A stretch of 54,139 bases of DNA from SAR324 cluster bacterium (GCA_022448485.1 JAKUUI010000007.1:1-54139), one strand, 5' to 3'; counted from the stretch's first letter, positions 27,767 through 37,579 are shown. Numbers and translations are program-made. The notes: generated from the letters alone by a model not told the origin.

Positions 27767-28960
27767 TCAACAAATGGTAGTACTATCAGGAATGATTCTC
27801 CCATGCTTCAAAATAGCACCGGGACCCAGCACATGACGAGCCCCTATGGCTACGTTGTCACCAACGAATGCACCTAGTTTGACCAGTCCAGTTTCAACGC
27901 TCCCCGAATCAGACTCGCATGTAACTGGTGTGTAGTCAACGGTGTGATTGACCGTTATCAGGCCAGGTCCTGAACTAGCGCCTTCCCCCATTACACTGTC
28001 TCCAACGAAAGAAAGGCGGCCAATGTCGTTTTTTCCAAAGAGTACACAGTTTTTCAACTCAGATCCGTACCCTACTATGGAATCTGGTCCAATTGCACTG
28101 TAATTGCGAATGAGAGCATTATTCCCCACATACGAATTTGAACCTATATAACAAGGACCCTTGAGAATGGTTCCGGATTCAATAGTTACATTTGCACCAA
28201 TCCTGACAGATCCTTCAAGATGCACGTGTCCCAGCAATTTAGCAGAATTGTCGATCTCTGCCATTTTCCAAGAACTCATCAACATTCGGTTTGCACCCAA
28301 AATATGCCAAGGATGGATCATATCAACCCATCCTTTTTCCCATAAACAGGCTTGCAGTCCACTGGTTTCAATCATTTGCTCGTAACAGCGGGAAATATCA
28401 TTCTGGTGTTCCTTCAACAAATCAAAAATCTTTGGAAACAAAACGTACAATCCTGCAAAAACGTAATTCGCCTGATTAGCCTCAGGTTTTTCAATCAAAC
28501 GACTGATTTTCATTTCATGATCAAGATAGACATTACCGAACTCTTTTGAAGACTCCGGTAGCGCAATCAAAGCTACTTCTCTGTCCATCTCAGTGTAAGT
28601 TTGCAAGATCGGTAAAAATGGATTGTAATCTGTCAGTACATCTCCATAAACCAGCAAAAACGGTTTTTTATCCAAAAACGAACGACAAAGGCTCAGGGCA
28701 TGACCAATACCCTGCAGCTCCTCTTGAACCACATACTCCAGGTTCATTCCGAGCTCTTGTCCACTGCCGAAAAACTGGCGTATAAGCTCCTGCTGATGAT
28801 TCACAACAAGTATAATATCGTGAATCCCTGCTTCCTTGAGATAACAAATGGTATTTTCGAGGATGTATTGCCCGGCAATGCGAATCATGGGCTTACATCT
28901 GGTTTCAATAAACGGACTCAACCGAGAGCTGCGGTTAGCTGCAAGAATAATTGCTTTCAT
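27767..28960 (-). CDS. GlmU-like sugar-1-phosphate nucleotidylyltransferase / acyltransferase
   Basis: N-terminal nucleotidyltransferase domain (about 1-230) joined to a left-handed beta-helix (about 240-397). The arrangement resembles the archaeal bifunctional enzymes that acetylate GlcN-1-P and form UDP-GlcNAc. The helix includes LITVNHTVDYTPV, a possible acetyl-transfer site, and IGARHVLGPGAIL. The nucleotide loop is unusual: AANRSSRLSPFIETRCKPM replaces the GxGTRLxPxTxxxPK consensus, keeping the R, the P and a lysine. UDP-GlcNAc synthesis is inferred mainly from the following glmS and GlmM-like genes; a role as another sugar nucleotidyltransferase cannot be excluded. AAGGGG lies nine bases before the ATG. 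Confidence 0.8.
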   Translation of the reverse strand: MKAIILAANRSSRLSPFIETRCKPMIRIAGQYILENTICYLKEAGIHDIILVVNHQQELIRQFFGSGQELGMNLEYVVQEELQGIGHALSLCRSFLDKKPFLLVYGDVLTDYNPFLPILQTYTEMDREVALIALPESSKEFGNVYLDHEMKISRLIEKPEANQANYVFAGLYVLFPKIFDLLKEHQNDISRCYEQMIETSGLQACLWEKGWVDMIHPWHILGANRMLMSSWKMAEIDNSAKLLGHVHLEGSVRIGANVTIESGTILKGPCYIGSNSYVGNNALIRNYSAIGPDSIVGYGSELKNCVLFGKNDIGRLSFVGDSVMGEGASSGPGLITVNHTVDYTPVTCESDSGSVETGLVKLGAFVGDNVAIGARHVLGPGAILKHGRIIPDSTTIC

Positions 28961-29025
28961 GACATCCCCTTGGGAATAAAATTATTCGTTCAATAATCAT
29001 TGAACAAAAGATCTTGATCAACTTA

Positions 29026-29694
29026 CTATTCTCCAACACAGGCAGCCAAATGCTCCAAAACTTCCGTCGCACTAAGATTTCCTGTATCCACTATAACTGC
29101 ATCTTCTGCAGCCCGCAGTGGGGCTACTTTACGATTCTGATCCTGGTAATCCCGCTTGTTAAGAGCCGCTAAAATTTCTACAAAATTTGCATCTTCACCA
29201 CACTCCTGCAACTGCAGCAACCTACGTTTTGCACGAATCTCCGGAGAAGCATCAACGTAAAACTTGAAATCCGCTTTTGGAAAAACAACTGTGCCAATGT
29301 CCCGCCCCTCCAGAACAGCGCCTTGATAACTTCCGGACCTGCGTACTTCTTCAACAAGCATTCGCTGCTGTTTTTTCATCACTTCACGGATCAACGGGAA
29401 ACTACTAATTTTGGAAGCAAGCGCGGAAATCGATTCTTTCCGGATTTCCTCAGTCACATCGGTGCCATTGCAAATAACATTCTCAGGTTTAAAAACAATC
29501 CTAGTCTCTTCACCCAACTTTTCCTGCGATTCGTCACTTTCCGGACAACCCTGCTTACACCAGCACCAGGCCAGACAACGAAACATTGCACCGGTATCAA
29601 CATACAAACAACTTAGTTTTTCCGCAAGTTGACGAGCAATTGTACTTTTTCCAACTCCAGTGGGACCGTCAATTGCGATGATTTTGAATCCCAT
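29026..29694 (-). CDS. cmk: cytidylate kinase
   Basis: Phosphorylates CMP and dCMP with ATP. P-loop GPTGVGKST (10-18), VDTGAMFR for the nucleotide site, LEGRDIGTVVFP, and the lid KRRLLQLQ. The 222-residue length is typical. The start codon lies eight bases downstream of the parS palindrome, so ParB bound there could influence its transcription. Upstream is the TPR protein gene, 54 bases away. In many proteobacteria cmk is followed by rpsA; here the GlmU-like gene follows instead. Confidence 0.96.
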   Translation of the reverse strand: MGFKIIAIDGPTGVGKSTIARQLAEKLSCLYVDTGAMFRCLAWCWCKQGCPESDESQEKLGEETRIVFKPENVICNGTDVTEEIRKESISALASKISSFPLIREVMKKQQRMLVEEVRRSGSYQGAVLEGRDIGTVVFPKADFKFYVDASPEIRAKRRLLQLQECGEDANFVEILAALNKRDYQDQNRKVAPLRAAEDAVIVDTGNLSATEVLEHLAACVGE

Positions 29695-29702
29695 AGCATT
29701 TT

Positions 29703-29718
29703 TGTTTCACGTGAAACA
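29703..29718. promoter_or_regulatory. parS centromere site (ParB binding)
   Basis: TGTTTCACGTGAAACA is a perfect 16-base palindrome identical to the bacterial chromosomal parS consensus. It lies in the 54-base gap between the TPR gene and cmk, about 24 kb from the putative origin at the right end, the usual origin-proximal location for parS. No second exact copy was noticed in the window, and parA/parB are not in it. Confidence 0.88.
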
Positions 29719-29748
29719 TCCAGTAAAGAAAAAGTAATAACTCAATTA

Positions 29749-32421
29749 TTAATTCGCCAAGTTTCGCAGCAATTTTTCAACATCTTTTTGGCTTTCTGAA
29801 CCTTTAAAATTTTTTAGCATTTTTCCGTAAATCGCCCTTGCTTCTTGGATCCTTTTTAGCTGTACATAGCTTGATGCAATTCGCAAATTTAAATCGTACT
29901 TTTTCTGCTTCGACAAACTACGGTCCAGATAAAGAACTTTCAGACTAGCAGCCAGTGCCTGACGATGTTTCCCCAGTTTATAAAGCGCAAACCCTTTTTC
30001 TTTGAGAATATGCAGCTGCCATTTCTTTCGTCCCCCCTCCACCGTTTCCATCGACTTTAGTGCCTGATTCAGCCAGCGCTCAGCCAACTCATAATTAGCT
30101 AATTTGTTGTAAAGTCCACCAATCAGCACGATCTGCTCCACTCTCTTTTCTGGATCAAGTTCTACTTGGCGTACCGATTTTTTATAGTTGGCTATAAGTT
30201 GCTTTAAATAAGGAGCAGCCTTTTCTTTTTGTTTCCTTTCAAGAAAATAATTGCCAAGCAAATGCAGAATTTCGTCACTGTAACCGTCGTCCCTGCTCAC
30301 TTTCAAAAACAAATCTGCACCCTTCAGTAATTCAGGAATTCTCTCCAGTTCGTGTTGAATTAATAATATTCGATAACGAATGACACGATTCCTGCCCTTT
30401 GGTGGATTTTTTAATGCTAGAGTATAATACGTGTAAGCTTCCTCATATTTTTTTGTATCATAAAGAGCATTTGCTCGATGAAAGTAAAGAAAGCCCTGAT
30501 CTTTACTTGTTGAAAGCCCCAGCCCGACACCAGTCACACTCAGAATTCTCCGGGGGTCTTTGATGTGCTTCAACACTTCAACCCTTAATTTTATCAGAGA
30601 AAAGTCCGCATGCACCCCAATCTTGCGACGAAGAACATCATCCGCCTGCTCATACCTTTGCATCCCCATAAGTATCTGGACTCTTAAATGAATTGCTCTC
30701 ACAGGTTTTTTCAACGGATTGGAAATGCTGTGCAACTCATTTAAGATTTCCAAACCTGAATTATATTGCTTTTGTTTAAAAAAGGACTGGGCCTGTAAAA
30801 AAAGCCCTTCTTCCAAAAATCGCGAGTTGGGATGAAACTTTTTTAATTTTGAAAAAGCTAGGACAGCTGAGTTCCATTTCCGCTGATCGTGATTTACCTT
30901 TCCTAGCAAAAACCAGCGGTCGTCATCCCGCTCACCCTCTCTATCAACCTGACGCATCGCCATTACTGTCTGCAAGTGGCTCTTTTCCATTTCATACAAC
31001 AAAACTCCGTACCAGAAATAGTAATCCGACAGGCGTTCTGAAGCGGAATAATCTTCCAGCAATTGCTTTAAGTGCAGAAAGGCCTTCCCATACTCAGAAG
31101 AGAGCAGTTCAATCACGGTAGTTAAATATAGACCTTCTTCTTTAACAATTAAAGATGTCTGCTCCTCTCCTTTCTCCAACGAATGATTATGCGACGATTT
31201 CAACAATTGTTTCGACCTTTTTATCTTCCCAAAACGGAGGTAAAGATAAGCATAAATCAATTCCATTTCATCTTCCCACGTACGCCAATAGCGAATTATT
31301 GACTTAAGTTCAGACTCCTGTTTGAGCAAAAACTTAAAATCCTCTACTTTGGTTGCATGGTGAATTAATTGGCGCAAAGCTTGTTCCCTGACCATATCAT
31401 CCTGTAATTTGAGCCAATTATTCCACGCCAACTCCATTTTATTGGTCTGCAGATAAAGCCTTAAATAGGCCAGAGCAAGCTTATCCGGACTACGAACACC
31501 AAGTTCCCCCAGAGTCCGCATCTTTTTTTTTGCTTTAGCCCATTGTTTCAAATTCATTTCTCCAGCTACTCCCAGCCACAAGAAGTGTTCCATCTGTGGA
31601 TCATTGTAAAATACCGGCTTCTGGACTTTATCATCAACGAAACCCGTTAATTCACTCCATCGCTTTTCTACAAAATATAATTCAGCCAAGCGCACTACAT
31701 GTTCAAAATCATTCGGAAACTGCTGGATCATATTATCAATTACTTCAAACATTAAATCGCTCCGCTTCAGCCGGACATAAATCAGGTATTTCAAATATGA
31801 AAGCTGCATACGAATTTTTCTAGCACTGATTGCCTGTTCATTTTTCTCGATAATTGCCAGCGCTTCATCGTATTTTTTTTGCTTCAAAGCCAGCCAGGCC
31901 AAAGTGTAGCGGCTGAAATTTTGGTAGTCAATGTAACGTTCTGTACTTTTTCCTTTTTTGAGAGAGTCCAGAAAAAAAGTCAGAGTTTTTTCTGCTAGAG
32001 CGTATTTCTTCCGTTTAGCTGATATTTGCCCCTGCCAAAACCATGACGGAGCAAACCAAGGTGTTTCCGGATATTCATCAGTTACTGCCTGAAACCTATT
32101 AAATGCAACATCCAACTCTCCTCGAAATAAATACACAAGGCCTTCTTTGTAAAATTTGCCGGCACTGTCAAGCCAGCTGGGATCTTCTGGAATAAAACGT
32201 GTATAATACCAGTCGGGAAGTTCTGGAAAGACTGCATCAGAAACTGAAACCAGCGGGAATACCGGAATTTCAGGCAAGCGAAGAATTGGGATGGGTAGTG
32301 GGAATGAGCCGGAATGTGTTTTTACTGTAACAACCTTTTCACGTTCCGCGAATCCATTTGCAGCCTGACAAACCAAAATTATTGCTAATGTCAGGGAAAT
32401 TAAAAATGTTTTTCTTTTCAT
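29749..32421 (-). CDS. exported TPR-repeat protein
   Basis: An 890-residue protein with a signal peptide (1-25, cleaved near NGFA) followed by a proline-rich segment. From about residue 85 to the end there are many degenerate TPR-like helix pairs, for example GLVYLFRGELDVAFNRFQAV, ALYDTKKYEEAYTYYTLAL and GLYNKLANYELAERWLNQAL. It probably acts as a periplasmic or outer-membrane-associated scaffold. No enzymatic motif is seen. It lies 67 bases after mnmH in the recA-led run; no specific partner is indicated. Confidence 0.75.
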   Translation of the reverse strand: MKRKTFLISLTLAIILVCQAANGFAEREKVVTVKTHSGSFPLPIPILRLPEIPVFPLVSVSDAVFPELPDWYYTRFIPEDPSWLDSAGKFYKEGLVYLFRGELDVAFNRFQAVTDEYPETPWFAPSWFWQGQISAKRKKYALAEKTLTFFLDSLKKGKSTERYIDYQNFSRYTLAWLALKQKKYDEALAIIEKNEQAISARKIRMQLSYLKYLIYVRLKRSDLMFEVIDNMIQQFPNDFEHVVRLAELYFVEKRWSELTGFVDDKVQKPVFYNDPQMEHFLWLGVAGEMNLKQWAKAKKKMRTLGELGVRSPDKLALAYLRLYLQTNKMELAWNNWLKLQDDMVREQALRQLIHHATKVEDFKFLLKQESELKSIIRYWRTWEDEMELIYAYLYLRFGKIKRSKQLLKSSHNHSLEKGEEQTSLIVKEEGLYLTTVIELLSSEYGKAFLHLKQLLEDYSASERLSDYYFWYGVLLYEMEKSHLQTVMAMRQVDREGERDDDRWFLLGKVNHDQRKWNSAVLAFSKLKKFHPNSRFLEEGLFLQAQSFFKQKQYNSGLEILNELHSISNPLKKPVRAIHLRVQILMGMQRYEQADDVLRRKIGVHADFSLIKLRVEVLKHIKDPRRILSVTGVGLGLSTSKDQGFLYFHRANALYDTKKYEEAYTYYTLALKNPPKGRNRVIRYRILLIQHELERIPELLKGADLFLKVSRDDGYSDEILHLLGNYFLERKQKEKAAPYLKQLIANYKKSVRQVELDPEKRVEQIVLIGGLYNKLANYELAERWLNQALKSMETVEGGRKKWQLHILKEKGFALYKLGKHRQALAASLKVLYLDRSLSKQKKYDLNLRIASSYVQLKRIQEARAIYGKMLKNFKGSESQKDVEKLLRNLAN

Positions 32422-32488
32422 TTCATGAAAAAATAATTTATCAGAACGGTATGTTAAACATTTAGCCGTGTATGCTGAATTAAGAATT

Positions 32489-33577
32489 TCAATAACTGCT
32501 GATCACTTCTTTTCGAAAACAAATCAGTTCATCTGCTGCTTGATTCAAGTCCTCTGCAGATAGTTCCAGCACATATTCATAAGCACTCATTGCATGCTTG
32601 TAGCGTGGATCATAATACTCTACCAAAAGCATGTGCACTATCTTTTCAATTTCCTCCTGCTTAAGCCACAGGCGCAATTGTTCGACTTTGACCTTTCCAA
32701 GTGCAACTCGCAGAAATTGCAATATTGAATCAACTTGCTGAAAACTTTGCTCACCGCACACTTGATACTCCTCAACGATGCGACTGATCCTAGTTTTCAT
32801 AGATGCATTCAGCAACACAAGCGTTCCGCCTTTCATAGCATCTGCGAGGGTCTGTGGAATAAAAACTTGTCCCACTTTACGGCTTTCTCCTTCAACAAAG
32901 AGAGGATGAGCTTCAGGAAGTGTTCTCAATTTTTGGACCAGCTGCGCTTCAAAATTTTTCTGAGTCCGGGGAGTTTTATTAATGGCGCCAAACAAAGAAC
33001 TTCGATGTTGTGCCAGGTCTTCCAAATCCAAATGATCCGGAAGTTTCTTCAGGAGCAAGGTCTTTCCCACTCCTGTTTGCCCATGCAGCACAATCAGTGG
33101 AGGCATAGGATTATAGAGTTTCTGCAGTACAAATTGCCGATACTTTTTATATCCACCCTGCATTTGAGCAACCCGAAACCCATGATGCTGGAGCAATCTG
33201 ACAACCGACGATGATCTCATCCCTCCGCGGGCACAAAACACAACTATTTGCTGAGATTTTATATCTGAAATTGACGATAAAAACTGCTGAATTCTCGGCT
33301 CAAAAAACTCCAAACCTTTTTCAACTGCGTCATCCCGACCAATCTGTTTGTATATCGTTCCAATTTCTGCACGCTCCATATTATCAAACAGCGGCCGACT
33401 CAGCGCATCAGGAACACTACCTTCAGCAAATTCCTCTGCCGTGCGTACATCAAGCAGAACAATTCCGTCTGTAAGTGCTTCTTCGACTGAAACAAGACCA
33501 AATCCTCCATTAAGAAAGTCTTCAGCTCTTTTTGGCGGTCGCCTCGATTGGTCTGGCAAAGAGTCAGACTCGTTCAT
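32489..33577 (-). CDS. mnmH: tRNA 2-selenouridine synthase
   Basis: Replaces sulfur with selenium at wobble 2-thiouridine in certain tRNAs, using selenophosphate. The N-terminal rhodanese domain (about 28-150) has the active cysteine Cys115 in CARGGMRS, and the C-terminal P-loop domain has GQTGVGKT (166-173). The 362-residue length fits SelU/YbbB. It implies a selenophosphate synthetase elsewhere in the genome. The ATG overlaps the recA stop as ATGA, so it appears to be translated from the recA message, an unusual pairing. Confidence 0.93.
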   Translation of the reverse strand: MNESDSLPDQSRRPPKRAEDFLNGGFGLVSVEEALTDGIVLLDVRTAEEFAEGSVPDALSRPLFDNMERAEIGTIYKQIGRDDAVEKGLEFFEPRIQQFLSSISDIKSQQIVVFCARGGMRSSSVVRLLQHHGFRVAQMQGGYKKYRQFVLQKLYNPMPPLIVLHGQTGVGKTLLLKKLPDHLDLEDLAQHRSSLFGAINKTPRTQKNFEAQLVQKLRTLPEAHPLFVEGESRKVGQVFIPQTLADAMKGGTLVLLNASMKTRISRIVEEYQVCGEQSFQQVDSILQFLRVALGKVKVEQLRLWLKQEEIEKIVHMLLVEYYDPRYKHAMSAYEYVLELSAEDLNQAADELICFRKEVISSY

Positions 33578-34611
33578 TCCTCGTCAGCAGTTTCCTGCGA
33601 TTCCTCGCTTGTGTCTGAAATATCAAGATTGTGAACTTGCCGTACTTTGAGATTGATGGCATCTGCAATTTCAGGATTTTCTTCCAAAAACTTGATCGCG
33701 TTTTCACGCCCCTGTCCCAAGCGCTCCTTTTCGAATGAGAACCATGTTCCGCTTTTTTGCACAATATCATCATTCACCGCTAAATCGATTAAAACTCCCA
33801 TCTTGGAAATTCCAACTCCATAGATCAAATCAACCTCTGCAATACGAAAAGGAGGTGCCAATTTATTTTTGGCAACCTTGATTTTCATTCGATGCCCCTT
33901 TACTTCATCTCCGCTCTTGATCTGGCTGGCACGCCTAACATCCAGGCGTACACTTGAATAAAATTTGAGAGCATTACCGCCAGTGGTCGTTTCCGGATTC
34001 CCGAAGACAACCCCAATTTTTGATCTGAGCTGGTTGATAAAAATGAAAATGGTATTTGACCTAGAGGTCACACCTGACAATTTACGGAGGGCTTGTGACA
34101 TCAAACGTGCGTGCAGCCCCATGTGAGAATCGCCCATATCACCTTCCAGCTCATTTTTTGGTACCAGAGCAGCAACAGAATCAATGACAACTATATCCAC
34201 TTTACCAACGCGCACTAGCTGCTCCGCAATTTCGAGACCCTGCTCTCCGTAGTCAGGTTGAGCCAGCAAGAGGTCTTCCACCTGAACGCCTAATGTTTTT
34301 GCATTGTTTCTGTCAAAGGCATGTTCGGCATCCACAAAAGCGGCAAGACCACCTATTTTTTGTACTTCAGCAATCGCACATAAAGCCAATGTAGTTTTCC
34401 CAGAAGCTTCTGGGCCATAAATCTCAATGATCCGCCCACGAGGTAATCCTCCAATCCCTAAAGCAATGTCCAGTGCTAAATTACCGGCACTCACTGCAGG
34501 ATATTGTGTCACTGTCGAGCCATCCATTTTCATGATTGAACCTTTTCCAAACTGACGCTCAATTTGCGAAATCGCAGCATCTAAATCTTTTTGTCTTTCT
34601 TCAGTCAACAT
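33574..34611 (-). CDS. recA: recombinase RecA
   Basis: DNA strand-exchange ATPase and SOS co-protease. Walker [11 protein letters not shown], Walker [13 protein letters not shown], the L2 loop [15 protein letters not shown] and an acidic C-terminal tail ([11 protein letters not shown]) are all present, and the length of 345 is typical. GGAGG lies six bases before the ATG. I see no E. coli-type (CTG-N10-CAG) or Gram-positive-type LexA box in the upstream 330 bases, so SOS control is not apparent by eye. It is divergent from uxs and overlaps mnmH. Confidence 0.99.
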   Translation of the reverse strand: MLTEERQKDLDAAISQIERQFGKGSIMKMDGSTVTQYPAVSAGNLALDIALGIGGLPRGRIIEIYGPEASGKTTLALCAIAEVQKIGGLAAFVDAEHAFDRNNAKTLGVQVEDLLLAQPDYGEQGLEIAEQLVRVGKVDIVVIDSVAALVPKNELEGDMGDSHMGLHARLMSQALRKLSGVTSRSNTIFIFINQLRSKIGVVFGNPETTTGGNALKFYSSVRLDVRRASQIKSGDEVKGHRMKIKVAKNKLAPPFRIAEVDLIYGVGISKMGVLIDLAVNDDIVQKSGTWFSFEKERLGQGRENAIKFLEENPEIADAINLKVRQVHNLDISDTSEESQETADEE

Positions 34612-34627
34612 AATTCCTCCATCAAGA

Positions 34628-34655
34628 GATATAAATTTCTTAGCTCAGTTGTCAT
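34628..34655 (-). promoter_or_regulatory. possible sigma-70 promoter of recA
   Basis: On the minus strand ATGACA, 16 bases, TATATC, with the -10 box 17 bases before the recA start codon. Each box deviates from consensus. The position would give a very short leader. Offered as a candidate only. Confidence 0.3.
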
Positions 34656-34934
34656 GGATTTTGATGATTTTAATTTTCGCATTATTTCGTTGAACACTTG
34701 GTTTTACAATCTGCTACTTAAGCAACATTCTGAAACAGCTCAATTTCAGCATAAAATTCTTCACAATTACGCAAGATTCTTTCTGCAAATGATAATCCGA
34801 CTGTAAAGAAGTCGCAATGCTATATTCATGTTGTCGGCAAAGTTTCCTAATTCTGTGATTGACTCCAGCCTGTCCTAGACAATCCAACCCCTGCTGTGTT
34901 TTTTGCTTATTAGTCTATTTAACTGTAGATTACC
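34656..34934. other. intergenic region between recA and uxs, nothing recognised
   Basis: About 280 AT-rich bases between divergent genes. A short plus-strand open frame runs through the left part but has no recognisable protein pattern. No inverted repeat resembling a LexA box and no RNA gene was found. Apart from the two promoter candidates at its edges I see nothing functional. Confidence 0.4.
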
Positions 34935-34964
34935 TTGAATCTTGGAGCCTAATCAGGCTATAAT
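34935..34964 (+). promoter_or_regulatory. sigma-70 promoter of uxs
   Basis: TTGAAT, 18 bases, TATAAT. The predicted transcript starts near 34971, about 34 bases before the ATG at 35005. The site settles the gene start, because an upstream TTG start (34942) would put the -10 box inside the coding region. Confidence 0.65.
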
Positions 34965-35004
34965 GTTCTTTGTAATTTTTTCACAATTCCCTGAGATTAT
35001 TCAA

Positions 35005-35943
35005 ATGAAAAAAGTTCTTGTTACCGGTGGTGCTGGCTTTGTCGGGTCTTTTCTGTGTGACCGCCTGATTGATGAAGGTCACGAGGTTATAGCAATTGAC
35101 AATTTTTTTACCGGAAACAAAGCAAATTTACGGCAGCTGCAAAATAATCCAAATTTTGAGTTGATGCGCCATGATATCGTGGAACCTGTTCTATTAGAAG
35201 TAGACTGGATTTTCAATCTGGCATGCCCGGCTTCTCCCGTTCATTATCAGTATGATCCTATAAAAACAGCAAAAACCAATGTCATTGGCACTCTCAATAT
35301 GCTGGGTTTGGCTATGCGTGTTAATGCCCGAATTTTGCAGGCCTCCACTTCTGAGGTTTATGGTAATCCGCAGGTCCATCCACAGCCAGAAGGTTATTTT
35401 GGCCATGTCAATCCTATTGGTTTGCGAAGTTGCTATGATGAAGGAAAACGTGTGGCTGAAACATTAACGATGGACTACCATCGGCAAAATCAGGTCGACG
35501 CAAAAATTGTACGAATCTTCAATACATACGGTCCAAGAATGCATCCGGAAGACGGTAGAGTGGTCAGTAACTTTATTGTTGCAGCACTCAAAGGTGAGCC
35601 AGTCACTATCCATGGAGATGGAATGCAAAGCCGCAGTTTTTGCTATGTGACAGAATTGGTGGATGCACTGTACCGTATGATGGAAACAGACAATTATATC
35701 GGCCCGGTAAATACAGGGAACCCGGATGAATTCACCATGATCGAATTGGCAGAAAAAGTGTTGGAGATGACTAATTCGAGCTCCAAACTTGTGAAAGTTC
35801 AGGCTAGGCCTGATGATCCGGAACGCCGCAGACCGGACATCACATTAGCTAAAAAAAGACTCGGTTGGGAGCCAAAAATAAAGCTCGAAGAAGGACTGAA
35901 GCCAACCATCGACTATTTTGATGATCTTTTGAAACGTAGCTGA
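35005..35943 (+). CDS. uxs: UDP-glucuronate decarboxylase (UDP-xylose synthase)
   Basis: NAD-dependent short-chain dehydrogenase that converts UDP-glucuronate to UDP-xylose. Visible: GGAGFVGS nucleotide loop, [11 protein letters not shown], the STSEVYG active-site strand, CYDEGKR carrying the Tyr-x3-Lys pair, and [10 protein letters not shown], all typical of UXS rather than of UDP-glucose epimerase. From this ATG it has 312 residues. The upstream frame extends another 21 codons but crosses the promoter -10 box. Its substrate is made by ugd (2412-3782). UDP-xylose would feed an exopolysaccharide or LPS glycosyltransferase not seen here. Confidence 0.93.
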   Translation: MKKVLVTGGAGFVGSFLCDRLIDEGHEVIAIDNFFTGNKANLRQLQNNPNFELMRHDIVEPVLLEVDWIFNLACPASPVHYQYDPIKTAKTNVIGTLNMLGLAMRVNARILQASTSEVYGNPQVHPQPEGYFGHVNPIGLRSCYDEGKRVAETLTMDYHRQNQVDAKIVRIFNTYGPRMHPEDGRVVSNFIVAALKGEPVTIHGDGMQSRSFCYVTELVDALYRMMETDNYIGPVNTGNPDEFTMIELAEKVLEMTNSSSKLVKVQARPDDPERRRPDITLAKKRLGWEPKIKLEEGLKPTIDYFDDLLKRS

Positions 35944-36100
35944 AAAATGCGCGTCGTATTTGACTTGAAAATCTCTTATAATCAATAGCATAGCTAAATT
36001 TCTAGACATTAAATAATCGTCAGCCGGTGACCTAAAACATTCCTGATAAATATTTTTATTGACTTGTTTGATACGGGAAAAATGTGAATTAATAAAATGA

Positions 36101-36117
36101 TTTTCGAGCCTCGAAAA
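36101..36117 (+). other. perfect short hairpin just before the cca start
   Basis: TTTTCGA, three-base loop GCC, TCGAAAA: a seven-base-pair stem ending five bases before the cca start codon, where the ribosome-binding site would be. No Shine-Dalgarno sequence is visible there. It could hinder initiation or simply be an AT-rich coincidence; it lacks the T-run of a terminator for uxs. Confidence 0.4.
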
Positions 36118-36122
36118 ATTTA

Positions 36123-37517
36123 ATGCCCCTCCTGCCAGCTCCTCCAGAACTAATAAACATTGTAAAGGCCATTGCTGAGTCCAAGGGACGTAGTATTCTT
36201 GTCGGTGGTGCGGTGAGAGACCATTGTATGGGCCGTAGAATTTCAAAGGACTTGGATGTAGAAATATACGGATTGAATCCGGAAGTCCTGGAATCAGTGC
36301 TTCAAAAATTTGGAAAAATTCATGTAGTAGGAAAAAGCTTTGGCGTGCTGAAGCTTAAAACTTCAAGTGCAGAATATGATTTCAGCTTGCCCAGGCGTGA
36401 AAGCAAGACCGGTAAAGGTCACCGTGGATTTATGGTAACGCCTGATTCCGCAATGAGCTTCCAAGAATCAGCCTCACGTCGTGACTTCACTGTCAACAGC
36501 ATCGGTTATGACCTGTTAACAAATAAATTACTGGATCCCTTTGATGGCTTAGTAGACTTAAAGAGCAAAATATTAAGACATGTTGGACCTGCATTTGTGG
36601 ATGATCCGTTGCGGGTTTTGAGAGCAATGCAGTTCTCTGCACGTCTTGAATTTAAAATTGCACCTGAAACAGTACGGTTGTGTAAAAAATTAGACCTTGC
36701 AGAATTATCCAGGGAACGCATTTTTGAAGAATTTCGTAAGCTGCTGCTAAAAGCACAACGACCATCCATTGGTTTAAAAGCCGCCAAAAAACTTGGTATT
36801 TTAGCTTATTTCCCTGAGATAAAAGCACTTATTGGAGTCCCGCAAGATCCTGAATGGCATCCGGAAGGAGATGTTTGGACTCATACTCTGCTTGTTTTGG
36901 ACGAAGCAGCAAGCTTAAGAAAAGGTGATGAAAAACAGGATTTAGTGCTGATGTTTGGTGCGCTTTGTCACGATTTTGGCAAGCCGCTGACCACTGAATT
37001 TTTACGTGGGCGCTGGCGAAGCCCTGCTCATGACGTAGACGGGGTTGATCCTACAAAGCAGTTTTTACTCAGATTGACAGATGATCGAGATTTAATTGAA
37101 CAAGTTACAACTTTGGTCAAAGAACACCTCCGGCCAGTACAGCTTTTTAAAGTGCGTGAACAGGTTAATTCAGGAACAATCAGGAGGCTGGCCTTACGTG
37201 TCCGCATACCAGAATTGGTTTTACTGGCAAAGGCAGATTATTTAGGACAGGCTCCTAGTAAAGAACAGCGAGCAAGTTTTGAAGCCGGTGACTGGCTGCT
37301 TGCTGAAGCAGAACGGATGGAAGTTCGTGATGAAGCGCCGCGTCCTTTGCTTATGGGGAGACACCTCTTGGCAATGGGAATGTCTCCCGGACCAGAAATG
37401 GGTGAATTTTTGAGTCAGGCATTTGAAAAGCAGCTAAACGGAGATTTGCAGACAGAGGACGACGCAATTTCCTGGGCAAAATCAAATTTGCCGACTTTGT
37501 CCGGTCTTGCTCATTGA
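36123..37517 (+). CDS. cca: CCA tRNA nucleotidyltransferase / poly(A) polymerase family with HD domain
   Basis: Adds or repairs the CCA end of tRNA. The class II nucleotidyltransferase head has LVGGAVRD (26-33), the metal pair in KDLDVE (42-47) and RRDFTVNSIGYD. The helical neck shows VDDPLRVLRAMQFSARL. An HD phosphohydrolase-like domain has ALCHDFGKP with nearby histidines (WTHTLLV, PAHDVDG, KEHLRP). The length of 464 matches HD-bearing CCA enzymes. Poly(A) polymerase activity cannot be excluded from sequence. It is followed 62 bases later by smpB on the same strand. Confidence 0.92.
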   Translation: MPLLPAPPELINIVKAIAESKGRSILVGGAVRDHCMGRRISKDLDVEIYGLNPEVLESVLQKFGKIHVVGKSFGVLKLKTSSAEYDFSLPRRESKTGKGHRGFMVTPDSAMSFQESASRRDFTVNSIGYDLLTNKLLDPFDGLVDLKSKILRHVGPAFVDDPLRVLRAMQFSARLEFKIAPETVRLCKKLDLAELSRERIFEEFRKLLLKAQRPSIGLKAAKKLGILAYFPEIKALIGVPQDPEWHPEGDVWTHTLLVLDEAASLRKGDEKQDLVLMFGALCHDFGKPLTTEFLRGRWRSPAHDVDGVDPTKQFLLRLTDDRDLIEQVTTLVKEHLRPVQLFKVREQVNSGTIRRLALRVRIPELVLLAKADYLGQAPSKEQRASFEAGDWLLAEAERMEVRDEAPRPLLMGRHLLAMGMSPGPEMGEFLSQAFEKQLNGDLQTEDDAISWAKSNLPTLSGLAH

Positions 37518-37579
37518 ACATGAGGTCAATATATTTCGTGTTTTTTCAAAGTAATTTTATTCTAATCTAATTCACAGAC

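Noticed and set aside
34612-34941. SOS (LexA) box upstream of recA
   Set aside because: Looked for CTG-N10-CAG and GAAC/GTTC palindromes; partial matches only, none with correct spacing.
34942-35004. N-terminal extension of uxs from a TTG at 34942
   Set aside because: It would place a TTGAAT-N18-TATAAT promoter -10 box within the coding region, lacks a ribosome-binding site, and adds 21 residues before the normal Rossmann start MKKVLVTGG.
35845-36246. 133-codon minus-strand frame spanning the uxs-cca gap
   Set aside because: Overlaps two well-supported genes on the other strand and shows no recognisable motif.
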